DNA of 64,000 nucleotides, taken from contig PCDI01000002.1 in assembly GCA_002778195.1 (NCBI GenBank), forward strand, positions 3,981,234 through 4,045,233. Reading direction: 5' to 3'. Source of the stretch: Raffaelea ambrosiae (taxonomy: Eukaryota > Ascomycota > Sordariomycetes > Ophiostomatales > Ophiostomataceae). Shown in pieces: positions 23,357 through 33,070 of the stretch (position 1 is its first letter; every line of letters begins with the position of its first letter). Both the position numbers and the translations under genes were made by a program. Under the pieces are notes generated by a model, which worked only from the letters and a program-made list of their open reading frames with translations, ran no database searches and was not told the origin of the DNA.

Positions 23357-25582
23357 ATGGACTGGAGCGTCCGCTTCGACGCGGCGAGCACAACGAGTGC
23401 CGGGGCCGCAAAAATCGCCAACCCAGGATTAGCAAACCCAAATCGGCACGCTTCATCTGAACCGTTCCTGGGCCAGATGAGTGCGGACCGGCCGGATGGC
23501 TTGATGGGCCCTTGCGCTGGAATATTGACAGCACTGCAGCCGACACTCGATGACAACGCCTTTCTCATGTCCCCGAGCGCCTTGATGACCTTTGCAATGG
23601 ACGGCGAGGATTCCATGGACAGCTATGGTTTGGCAGAACGGCAACCAGAACGGCAACCAGAACAGCAACCAGAACAGCAACCAGAACAGGAAGCCACTCC
23701 AGCACTCGCAGCATATCCGGAATCTCCGAAATCTCCACAAGAGACAACCCAGGCCGAGGAGATTCTAGATGTCCCAAAAGGCCTCGATGCTTGGCCGCTC
23801 TTCCGCTGCAACCCCCGGACGTCGTTCTCAACGCGTCCTCTAGCGGTGGCCGGAGGGCACGTCAAGGATCTCTACAAGGAGAAAACTGTAGAAAACATGC
23901 CTACAGCGACGACAACAACGGCAGTAGGAATGGCGACGAGAGCAACCAGGGGCAGTCACCAGGGGCACTACCAACAGTACGGCCTCCCGGCTGGTCTCCT
24001 TCTTGCTCTTCTTCCCCCTCCTCCTCCTCTCGTCAACCTCCCCTGGACGTCGAGTTGGTGCTGCTGCTGCTGCTCCTTCTGCTGCTCCCTGCGAGCCTCT
24101 TCTGGCAAGCACCCGCGAAAAGATTGCCACCGTCCTCCAGGGCCTCTTCTACGAGGCCCGGCAGTTGTACGGTGTACGAAGCAGCAGCAGTTCTCTCGGT
24201 GGTGGATATGGCGATGAAGATGGCACCGCCGCCTGCGAGTCTGTCTTCACGCTGCTTTCGCACGCCGACCTCGACTGCCTCCTCCGCGCCTATGTCGACT
24301 TTTGCGAGCCGCACTACCCCGTCGTTGTCTCGCCCACGTCTGCTGTCCTGACCCGCGACGGCGCCAATGCACGCATCCGGGCCAACCGCACGTTCCTGCC
24401 GAGCATGTGTCTGCTGCTGATGATGGCTGTGGGCGCCATGGCCCTGGGCACCGGAGACGCAGCCCATCCCGTCGTGGTGCACGGTCTCGTGGATGTGTGT
24501 CGGGCGGCGCTGCGGCGACTGGCGGAGCAGAATCTGCGGCTGGTCGCGTTGGATACGGAGGCGGTGCAATCTGCCTGGCTGCTCGTGGTGGCCACGGCCT
24601 GGAGCGGCGACAGGTGGCAGATGGATGTAAGTCCCCCCCCCTATGATATAATAGTTCCGTATGCCAAGCCATTTTCTAACTTTCTCTAGATAGGACTGTA
24701 TCAAAAAGCCATGTACTTGGAGGTGAGGTTGCAATAACAACACATCAAAAGAAACTTTTCATGGTTTGATTTCCTTGTCTGACAACTCGTTTGTAGATGC
24801 ACTTACGAACAGGTCGCCATGACTCAAGAGAGGACCAGCTTCTGTCAAAGTGGCTCGACCTGGCACAGACCATAATGCAGCCTTCGTGCGGCAAGGAACA
24901 TCCAGCTGCCAAGGCTGCACACTGCGCCAACATGGTGCTCTATCACCTCGCCGTGCTCAACACGATGGTGAACTTCCCGGGCATGGAACGCCTCGCGCGT
25001 GGTGGCCCAGAGAGTCCACACCCGGCAGCCGGTTCTTCACCACCCTTGTCCAGGTTTACGAAAAGCGGCTCTGCTGACCAGGCCCGTCTCCTAGACCGGG
25101 AGAGTGTGCGAGAGATCCATGTCCATTGTGGGCAGGCTCTGCGCAACATTGCGCTGATCCCCCCGCCCTTCCGTCCCCCTTGGTGGCCCGGCGCCGTGTA
25201 TCGCGCGGCACTGATTGCCTGGGCCGACAGCCTTTTGGATGGATTGGAAGCCGGAAAAGACACCATCTCCCAGAATAATGGGCGGGACGACATGATAGCA
25301 ACCAATACTGGTACGCAAAACTGCGTCTTTCGCCTTGACGCTCTCCCACTGCAAGACCCTCCCATTGTGGCCTATCTGAACGGCGAGTCGGGCGGGAGAG
25401 GACTGCCTGTCTTTTCGAGCACGGAGAACGATAGAGCCACAGTATCTCTGACTGATCCAGTGGGAATCTTGAAACACTGCGCTCATCTTCTTGACTCGGG
25501 TAGCAAGACCGAGCTAGCATATGGCATCCAACGCAAGTTGAAGACGATGGCGCGAGAATGGGCATGTGGCAAGCTTCCATAA
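23357..25582 (+). CDS. Fungal transcription-factor-like protein, 5' model uncertain
   Basis: The C-terminal part is secure: an exon ending at 24626, a mini-exon 24690-24722 (IGLYQKAMYLE) and a last exon 24797-25582. The introns are GTAAGT...CTCTAG (24627-24689) and GTGAGG...TTGTAG (24723-24796). The segment LLSHADLDCLLRAYVDFCEPHYPVV and the following helical repeats resemble the middle-homology (Fungal_trans) region of fungal C2H2/Zn2Cys6 regulators. The upstream frame from the ATG at 23357 encodes acidic, Gln/Pro-rich sequence (a 12-bp repeat near 23636-23690 codes RQPEQQPE) and FRCNPRTSFSTRP. A frame change between about 23880 and 24130, in low-complexity sequence, must be an intron that I could not place. 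No zinc finger is visible in either frame, so the DNA-binding part is missing, unannotated or in an upstream exon. The divergent position suggests that it regulates the dehydrogenase at 22073-23207; that is inference. Confidence 0.7.
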
Positions 25583-25927
25583 TCTAGAGCAATACCACAA
25601 TACAGCACCAAGCATCAAAACATAATAACCAAGCGTATATACAATATGTCCAAAAGAGAGAAAAAGACGTCGATCTCGAAAGTTTCAGCACTTGTCGTGG
25701 ACTGGGTGTAAGTGGGCATGTGAGTCTTATCTTATCGCACTTCGTACTGGAGCCCCGCCTTTTTTTTTCTGTGTCCTCTGGCTCTCACAATTTGCAGCTC
25801 ACCACGCCTGTCCTGGCAACAGTGCCTGTACTTGGACTCCATAGATTGGGGTTTTGCGTCTCGCTCTACTTCTATTATTCTATACATTTTTTGTCCTATT
25901 CTTTCCGTAACACACACAGCGTCCGTC

Positions 25928-26782
25928 ATGGCGACCACCGACCACGCCCCGCCCATCGACTACACGCCCCCGCTCCCACACATCCTCACCTACCCGTCCG
26001 CCGCACCACCGCCGGTCCTCGTCGCCCAGGGCGCCGAAGCCCGCCTCTACCGGACCACCTTCCTTACCCCAGACTGCCCCTGCGCTCTCAAGTACCGCCC
26101 GCCCAAGCCGTACCGCCACCCGGTCCTCGATGCCCGCCTCACGCGGCAGCGCATCCTCGCCGAGGCGCGCATCTTGAACCGGTGTCTCCGCGAGGGCGTG
26201 CCTGTGCCGGCGTTGTATGCGGTGGACCTGGGCAGCGACACCTCGGGCTCGTCTGGCGGCAGCTTGCTGACCGAATGGATCGACGGCGGCCCCGTGCGCG
26301 CCCGCCTCAACGCCTGGCTGGACGCCCGCCCGGCCAACGAGGCCGAGCTGGCCGCTGCGACCACCACGGGCGTTGTGGCCCCGGAGCTCGTCGCGGACCC
26401 GGAGCTGCTCGCGCTCATGCGCCGCATCGGCGCGACCGTCGGGCGTCTGCACCAGATTGGGATCGTGCACGGGGATCTGACCACGAGCAATCTGATGATG
26501 CGGACCGGTGATGCTGGGGGCGACGACGACCACACCGTGTCCCTGTCGGGCGATATTGTCGTCATCGACTTTGGCCTCGCCAACACGAGCGCGTCCGACG
26601 AGGACCGGGCGGTGGACCTGTACGTGCTGGAGCGGGCGTTTGGCAGCACGCACCCGCGGGTGGAAGGTCTCTTTGACGAAGTGCTCCAGTCCTACCGGGG
26701 GGCTTTCAAGCAGGCCGACGCCGTGCTGAAAAAGCTCGAAGACGTGCGCATGCGCGGCCGGAAGAGGAGCATGCTGGGGTAA
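25928..26782 (+). CDS. BUD32: Bud32, KEOPS/EKC complex kinase-ATPase
   Basis: Small atypical kinase of 284 residues. It supports the Kae1 subunit of the KEOPS/EKC complex, which makes the N6-threonylcarbamoyl (t6A) modification of ANN-decoding tRNAs. Visible motifs are QGAEARLYR (glycine-rich loop equivalent), ALKYRPPKPYRHP with the ATP-site Lys and the family-specific KxYRHPxLD segment, ILAEARILNR, GIVHGDLTTSNLM (catalytic loop with Asp and Asn), VVIDFGLA (DFG metal site) and a basic C-terminal end (RGRKRSMLG). An extra stretch of about 30 residues (DARPANEAELAAATTTG...) lies before the catalytic loop. The ATG at 25928 was chosen because it directly precedes family-like sequence. No intron is seen, and the gene runs towards the minus-strand gene at 27306. 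Confidence 0.95.
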   Translation: MATTDHAPPIDYTPPLPHILTYPSAAPPPVLVAQGAEARLYRTTFLTPDCPCALKYRPPKPYRHPVLDARLTRQRILAEARILNRCLREGVPVPALYAVDLGSDTSGSSGGSLLTEWIDGGPVRARLNAWLDARPANEAELAAATTTGVVAPELVADPELLALMRRIGATVGRLHQIGIVHGDLTTSNLMMRTGDAGGDDDHTVSLSGDIVVIDFGLANTSASDEDRAVDLYVLERAFGSTHPRVEGLFDEVLQSYRGAFKQADAVLKKLEDVRMRGRKRSMLG

Positions 26783-27305
26783 GAGGGAGGAAGCAAGGAA
26801 TTTTTTTTTCTTTTCTTTTCTTTTTTTTGGCGAGAGACCGAGCATGGGCATCATGAAGAAGCGTAGAAGCACAGGGAAAGTCACGATAGTCACGGCTAGG
26901 AAAGGCGCACGGGAGTTTGAAACTATGATCGATTTATGAACAAAAGAGAAGAAAAAAGGGCGGGAACAAAATGCGGTCTTTGTAACTAGGTTCAATATCC
27001 AATGCATAACAGGAAGGAGACAGTAAACCATTTAACATAAAACTGAGCGAAACCAAGAAACAAATCAAGATAACCTTTCCCAAGGAGATAGTTGCAACGA
27101 CATGCCAGTACAACACACATGGATCTCTTGTATAGAATCGAAACCAAGCACGTCTTTAGAAAAAAACGTAAACGCTAATGTCCAGAGCCCCATCATTGAC
27201 TTGAAAACGCCTTCAAGGAATGCCAGAACAGAAGAGAGAGAAGGTGGGAGAGAGGGAGAGAGACAAATAGACAGGAAAAAGAAGAAAGAGAAGGAGGAGA
27301 AGAAA
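26783..27305. other. Convergent 3' spacer
   Basis: Spacer between two convergent genes, with T-rich tracts near 26797-26830 and a GA-rich tract near 27230-27300 (pyrimidine-rich on the minus strand). I see no gene. Confidence 0.6.
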
Positions 27306-28697
27306 TCACCGGTCGTCATGCAGCTCGGCACCAGCAAAGTAGCCCTTGTTCTCAATGACGCCGCGGTCCCGCACGATCGCCGTGTACTTGGCCACCCACT
27401 GCGGAGTGAGGTCGCCGTGCAGGGAATCAGCTGCTGCTGCGACTCCTCCCTTGTCGACCTCCTCCGCCAGCACGCCGGCGCCTTGCAGGCCCTGGCCCAG
27501 CAGCTCCCGCAGCGTGCCGGGAGGCAGGATGTCCGTGCAGTCGGTGTGGGTGAACAGCTCGATGCCCTTCTCCTTGGCCAGCGTGGTCAGCGGCGGCGGC
27601 ACGTTGCAGCAGTTGCGCACGTTGATCTGGTCGACAGCCGGCGGGACGGCGACACGCTCAATGAAGCGCGACAGCTTGGAGCTGCCGAACTCGGCCACGC
27701 CCAGGCGGCGCACGCGGCCCTCGGCAAGCAGAGCCTCGGCGGTGGCGTGCCAGGTGGCCACCTCGTCGTCGTCGTTGCCCTGCGAGGCATTGATCTTGTC
27801 GGCCTCCCACTCGCAGTCGCCGTCAAAGGACATGCCGGGGAAGGAGATCACGAGCAGGTCGACGGAGCGGATAGCATCAGATGACGACGACGACGACGAG
27901 GCGGTAGTACTGCCAGACGGGTCGCCGCCCAGCTCGCGCAGCACCAGAGCCAGCGCCTCCCGAGCGTACTTGGCCCGCTCCGCCACCGGCGCGTTGGGCA
28001 GAAAGAACAGCTTGAGCGTGATCTCGTACTGCGATGCCTCTTCCTGCAGACCCTTGTAGCTGCCGTCGTCTTCCTCGACCCCGTTTTCCGTCCGGGCCGT
28101 GGGCCATTCCACCCGCGGGATGTAGAGCACACCGTTCTCCCGCTGTGTCCAGGAGCCCAGTGGCGGCCGGCGGCTGCCGCCGCCGCCGCCGCTGCTGCTG
28201 CTGCTGCTGCTGGTTGCTGTGTGGTGTGTAGCAGTGGTGGATGCTGTTCCCGTTGCTGTTGTCGCATGGCCGTTGCCGAGGAGCCCTGCTGCTGCTGCGC
28301 TGCCGTTGCCGACGGCGGCATGGCCGTTGCCCGTCGCAGTCACGGCTTCTGGTTTGGTGGTGGCGGCGTGGCCATTGACGCCTGTGCTGCCGATGCCGGC
28401 GTCAACGGTCGAAGGAGCGAGAATGTCGTCATCAGGTGAGGCGCCGCCGGCGGCTTCGATCTCGGCTGCGCTGGCCTGTTGGGCAGCCAGAAAATTGCTG
28501 CGCAGCGAATTGGTGAATTCAAGGTTGGAGCGGTAGGCGCCTGGCTTGCGAATAATGGAAGGGCCGCCGGAAACAATATTCCTGTCCGTGTGGTACAGCG
28601 TCAGCAAGGGGTTTTTTTTTTTTCTTGGGGGGGGGGAGAGGAGAGGGGAGGTTGTGGGATTTGGGCGGTATGCTGGCGATATGCCGCTTGCTGGCAT
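27306..28697 (-). CDS. GCLM: Glutamate-cysteine ligase modifier (regulatory) subunit
   Basis: Aldo-keto-reductase-fold regulatory subunit that improves catalysis by glutamate-cysteine ligase, the first step of glutathione synthesis. Family landmarks in order are NIVSGGPSIIRKPGAYRSNLEF, SVDLLVISFPGMSFD, RRLGVAEFGSSKLSRFIERV, VDQINVRNCCNVPPPL, ELFTHTDCTDILPPGTLRELL, and a C-terminus WVAKYTAIVRDRGVIENKGYFA. The ATG at 28697 gives 463 residues. The first 30 codons cross a poly-A/poly-C tract (28600-28640) and look poor, so the real start may lie in a short upstream exon joined just before LTLYHTDRNIVSGG. A long Ala/Gly/Thr/Ser-rich insertion (about residues 75-175, with NGHA repeats and poly-Ser and poly-Gly) separates the N-terminal strand from the barrel and enlarges the protein. 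Confidence 0.9.
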   Translation of the reverse strand: MPASGISPAYRPNPTTSPLLSPPPRKKKNPLLTLYHTDRNIVSGGPSIIRKPGAYRSNLEFTNSLRSNFLAAQQASAAEIEAAGGASPDDDILAPSTVDAGIGSTGVNGHAATTKPEAVTATGNGHAAVGNGSAAAAGLLGNGHATTATGTASTTATHHTATSSSSSSSGGGGGSRRPPLGSWTQRENGVLYIPRVEWPTARTENGVEEDDGSYKGLQEEASQYEITLKLFFLPNAPVAERAKYAREALALVLRELGGDPSGSTTASSSSSSSDAIRSVDLLVISFPGMSFDGDCEWEADKINASQGNDDDEVATWHATAEALLAEGRVRRLGVAEFGSSKLSRFIERVAVPPAVDQINVRNCCNVPPPLTTLAKEKGIELFTHTDCTDILPPGTLRELLGQGLQGAGVLAEEVDKGGVAAAADSLHGDLTPQWVAKYTAIVRDRGVIENKGYFAGAELHDDR

Positions 28698-30015
28698 CTC
28701 ATTGGATTGTGCCTTGTAATTTTTTTCCTTTTTCCTTGTTATTTTTTATCTTTGCTATTTCTTACCCTGTCGAGAGGATTAACTTGGTCATTTTGCCGCC
28801 GGCAAGAACAGGGCCACCAGAGCGCCTGCTGTTCTATGGGGTCTGTTGAAATTTTTTTTGGTTTGTGTCTGGAGGGAGAGAGTTGGCAACGAAGAAAAGG
28901 AAAAGAAAATGGGATAATATGTGATGTGACCGAGAATATCGTTGACGCGAGAAAAAAAAAAAAAACCCTCCCGACTAGGAACTGATATCCGTAGCCAATC
29001 CGGCTCCTATAATAGTAGACTGGCTTTAATAGAGTTCACACCAGAACGGGCACTAGCAGGTGCTTTGGATTAATAATTCGGCCTCCGAGAAAGGAAGGCT
29101 CTCACGGCCGTAAAGCAGCGGCCGGAAAGGGCAGTCACGCATCCATCAAGGGCCCCGGATATGGGATTCGTAAGCTGGGGCAGACGAACTGCAGGCGCAC
29201 GGGGGAGAAATAAAACTGAGGACACAAACTCATTACTGAGCTGCGATAATAAATCACCTCGCCGTCAGGGATCTCTCCCAGACGACAAGCATCTCATCCC
29301 ACGCCCTGTGCACATCCAGCAAGCCTCCAGAGACGGCCAACTGCGGCATGAGCGGCAAAGCGCGCGGTCGAATGTAACAGAGCTGCAGGAAGACAGCATG
29401 AAAATAAATCATTACTACATAGTTTGTAGTAGACGAATGCAGCGCATCTCGCATGCAGGTTGGCTGGGACCTGTGACAGGACCCCACGTCGGCGTCTTAC
29501 ACGGCCTATCTCGCATCTGCTGTAGGGCCGCCGATTGCTGGCCGGGCTGCCCCTCCACTGGCATTGCCTAGTTGTTAGCTGTTACTGATACCAATATTAC
29601 CCCGCGGCAACTGCGAGCACAGGCTACGGCAATTCACAGAGGGGCAAAATATGCCTCTCTTGTCAGGAAAGCTAACCTTTTGTAGGCCGCGGTGGAGCCC
29701 CTCGCAGTGGACGGGCCTCGTGCTCCCGGCAATTAAAATAAATCAAAATTTAAATGCCAAAAAATCTGGCCAGAAGCGCAGTTCCAGTCAGCCAGAAAAA
29801 TAGAGGCACCAAAAAAAGTAAATCCGAAAACCCCTGATTCACCGACCAAAAACCCTCTCTTTCGCTCCACTGCACTCACACACACAACACGCACTGTCGC
29901 GCGACCAATCCTCCGAGGAGAAGATTTCGATACTCGCGTGCCTCTGCTGCATTCTCTCAACCCCCCGCCTCCCTCAATCCTCCCTTGTCTCCTCCTCCCC
30001 CCCCCCATCGTCACA
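28698..30015. other. Divergent intergenic region
   Basis: Shared upstream region of the ligase subunit (minus strand) and AP-1 sigma (plus strand). No supported gene. T-rich and A-rich tracts lie near 28710-28760 and 28945-28965, with a C run just before the AP-1 sigma start. Confidence 0.6.
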
Positions 30016-31173
30016 ATGGCCATCCAGTAAGAGATACCCTGGTGCCTACTTGCTGGAAACATCTATTCCACTAGCTAACTAAGGTCTTCACCAACCCCAA
30101 CAGCTACCTCATCCTGCTCTCTCGGCAAGGCAAAGTCGTATGTACCAGCTTCTCTACTCTCTCCAGACACGCGTCTGTACTCTTGCATCCATCAAGGGCC
30201 ATGCTTGCTAACGGGCCGCACCCCGCCAGCGCCTCGCCAAGTGGTTCACTACCCTCTCACCCAAGGACAAGGCCAAGATCGTCAAGGATGTCTCCCAGCT
30301 CGTGCTTGCCCGCCGCACGCGCATGTGCAATTTCCTCGAGTACAAGGACACCAAGATCGTTTACCGCCGCTATGCCTCGCTCTTCTTCATCGCCGGCTGC
30401 TCTTCTGACGACAACGAGCTGATCACGCTCGAAATCATCCACCGCTACGTCGAGCAGATGGATAAGTACTACGGCAACGTCTGCGAGCTGGATATTATCT
30501 TCTCCTTCACCAAGGCCTACTACATTCTGGACGAGCTTCTGCTGGCCGGCGAGCTACAGGAGAGCAGCAAGAAGAACGTGTTGCGTTGCATTGGCCAACA
30601 AGACTCGCTCGAGGACATGGAGGTATGATTTGTCCTATGCCGCGTTTCTGCTACTCGTTGTTGTTCTCTGTTACTTGTTTTGTTCTGTTCTGTTCTCCTG
30701 TTCCACATGTTTCTCTTCGTGTTCTTTGCTTCGTTCTTTTGTCTCTGTTGTCATGTTTATTGTTGTCGATTTGCTTCCTCTTTTGGTTCCGTCTCTCTTC
30801 GTATCCTAGTGTGTCCTCACACCTCTACCCCACACGGTTTGTCGTGTGAATTCCACCCCCCCNNNNNNNNNNNNNNNNNNNNNNNNNNNCACCCCTCCTT
30901 CCTCCTTAATGCTCCCGCTGACTCGTGCACCGGTCTCTTCAGGTCGAGGACGAAGTCACGAAACTCATGTAGACAGCGCACGTCGCGAGTCTGGATGGCA
31001 TTTCGGAATTTCCTCTTTTGTCTCTTATATACCTCTCTCTGTCTTTCTCTCTTCTCGCATTTTCTATCAACTTTCGCTACCCGCGGAACGTGGCTAACCC
31101 GATCGCTTGTGCTTGGTGGCCTCAGGAAGCGGAGCAAATTGAGAATGCTCTGAAGAACTCGGGATTTATATAA
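30016..31173 (+). CDS. APS1: AP-1 clathrin adaptor sigma subunit
   Basis: Small subunit of the AP-1 clathrin adaptor, which sorts cargo between trans-Golgi and endosomes. Exons are 30016-30026, 30104-30137 and 30230-30622, then a last exon. All junctions are GT-AG and in phase: MAIH, YLILLSRQGKV, then RLAKWFTTLSPKDK through QDSLEDME. Two last exons fit in the same phase. 30943-30972 gives VEDEVTKLM and a stop (about 155 residues). 31126-31173 gives EAEQIENALKNSGFI and a stop (about 161 residues); the second resembles the longer tail of animal AP-1 sigma. The longitudinal motif RTRMCNFLEYKDTKIVYRRY and the invariant ENVCELDI-type segment (here GNVCELDI) are typical. The intron before the first alternative contains an assembly gap at 30863-30889. 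The span given covers both ends. Confidence 0.96.
30863..30889. other. Assembly gap (27 N)
   Basis: Run of 27 N within the last intron of the AP-1 sigma gene, flanked by C-rich sequence. The true length is unknown. Confidence 1.
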
Positions 31174-33070
31174 TCCCGTGCTTAGACTGGCTGGCATTAC
31201 GAGGCCAGTTTCCAATCTAGGACACTGGGGAAGGAGCAGTGGAAGAGGCAGGGAGATGCGGAAATTTTACAAGACTCGGAGACACCGCGAAAGCAGATAC
31301 CAAGAGCAACAGGGATTGTTGCTGCAAGTCCTGGGCTGGACTTGCAAAGGCGTTTCGGAAAATCGTTTTCATCTTTTTTACAACATTACAGGGCGTTCAG
31401 GAACATGGGAGCGTTGCATTGAGCCGCATTGATGGCCAGCACTCGGAAGGGCCTTCCGACCAAAGGCAAGCGAACCAAGACATACGAAACGGGCGAGCAC
31501 ACCATACAACAATTGACGTCAGGAATATTACGAGCTGAAAGTCAACACCAATGCACGATAAAATGGTCACGAATTCTGGATAGTGTCTACCTCGGTACGG
31601 ATTGGGACGGGTACATATTGGTACACAGGCTGGCATACTCGGTGACTTGCCCACGACGACCGCATGCGACCGAAACAGTGACTTCTGAAAGAGGCTTCGC
31701 CACTAGCGATGCATTCCGGAGCATCGTGAGGGATGGCGGACGTGTGGAGGCGCTTCGGTCTGTTGTCGACGATCTTCTCGTGGCTTGCTCGTGGCAGGTT
31801 GACGCCATGCCATTCGTTATCAGCAAGGAAGCGCGAACTATGATTGGTCGGCAAGGGGCTCAAGCGCTGGGTTGGTACTTGTTGGGCTGGCTTTCAGTGG
31901 GTGGTTGTACCAATATTGGAAATAGTACATGGAGTCTGTCCTTTTAAACAAAGAATCCAAAGTACTCCGCACGCACGGGGTACTTGACTCTACACTTGTC
32001 CCAATTGCAGGTCAGATGGCCGCCAGTCGGCACAGCCCATCTTCTGTTACCCGAGTCTGTGGCATCAGAACCGAATAGTAATGGCCCGCCATCTTCCGGT
32101 ACTCGTCCCCTCTGTTCTGTTGTCCTGCTCTGCTGTTTCGTTGCTCTCCTGGCTTTGACGTCGCATTCCCCGTTTCTTATTCTCTCTTTTCTGTCGTTCG
32201 ATTTTCGCTCTTTTCGTCCGCCGCAACCGCAGTTGCTCTTCGAATCCCCGAGCCACTTCTCACTAGTTAGTTTGTCGCCAAACGTGCCTTCCCTGCGGCA
32301 GAGAGCACACCACCCCAGTCGCGCCTGCATGTCCGCGTTCTTCCTACAACAGTATTCCCCCTCCTTTGGCTGTGCCATCCCACGCACCACCGTCCTTGCG
32401 CGCCCGCGACCGACCACCAGGAGCTCTAGCGACGTCCCGACAAAGGCAGGAACACCCGGCGCAAGTTCAATCGCTCGCCCCGCTACTTAAACACTCGTTA
32501 GATACGGCCATAACGGCGGCACTTGCGCATGCGCCCAGTGCGATCGGCCAACCAGGGAACAGCGAACTGCGCACGCACACGCCAACACGTGAACTAGTAA
32601 ATTGACCAGGGCGCCCGTCGCAGCCTCGAAGCGGCCTCTTCCCACTTCCCGCTTGTATATTACAACGCCTCCCCCCCCCGACAAGAAACACCTGTTCTTC
32701 GGCTGCCTCCAGACCTGCGAGCACTCTTTCGACGCGGCGAACGAGCAAAAGCAACATTCTTATCGATTCATTCTTTGTGCGCGCGCATCGGACCAAAGGC
32801 GCAGCACTTGGGGCGACCCATTTGATAAACCCACCGACATTTGGATCTGAAGCGAAACCAAATCAGCGAACGTCTCCTCCCGTCTCTCGTGACCCTCGGA
32901 ACACGGTTGACGCAGCACATCCTCTGCCGCCTTCCGAATCTTTCGCTACGCTTGCTCTTTTTAAATCGGTCGCATTTGTGTCGTCGCGCCGTTGCCCCCA
33001 ATAGCCCCCCCCCCCCTTTTCAAACCATCCAATACTCGTTTTCAGAGCCGTCAACATTCCAATCGCCACC
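31174..33070. other. Intergenic region upstream of MAF1, with one weak open frame
   Basis: A plus-strand open frame from an ATG at 31432 to 31947 (about 171 residues) contains passably protein-like sequence (VEALRSVVDDLLVACSWQVD), but its codon use is unlike the neighbouring genes and the opposite strand is also open, so I do not call it a gene. From about 32090 to 33060 the sequence is CT- and AC-rich and serves as the MAF1 promoter and leader. It includes a C run just upstream of the start. Confidence 0.45.

Noticed and set aside
31432..31947. 171-codon plus-strand frame between APS1 and MAF1
   Set aside because: Somewhat protein-like but codon use is flat and the opposite strand is open over the same DNA. 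Not enough to call a gene.
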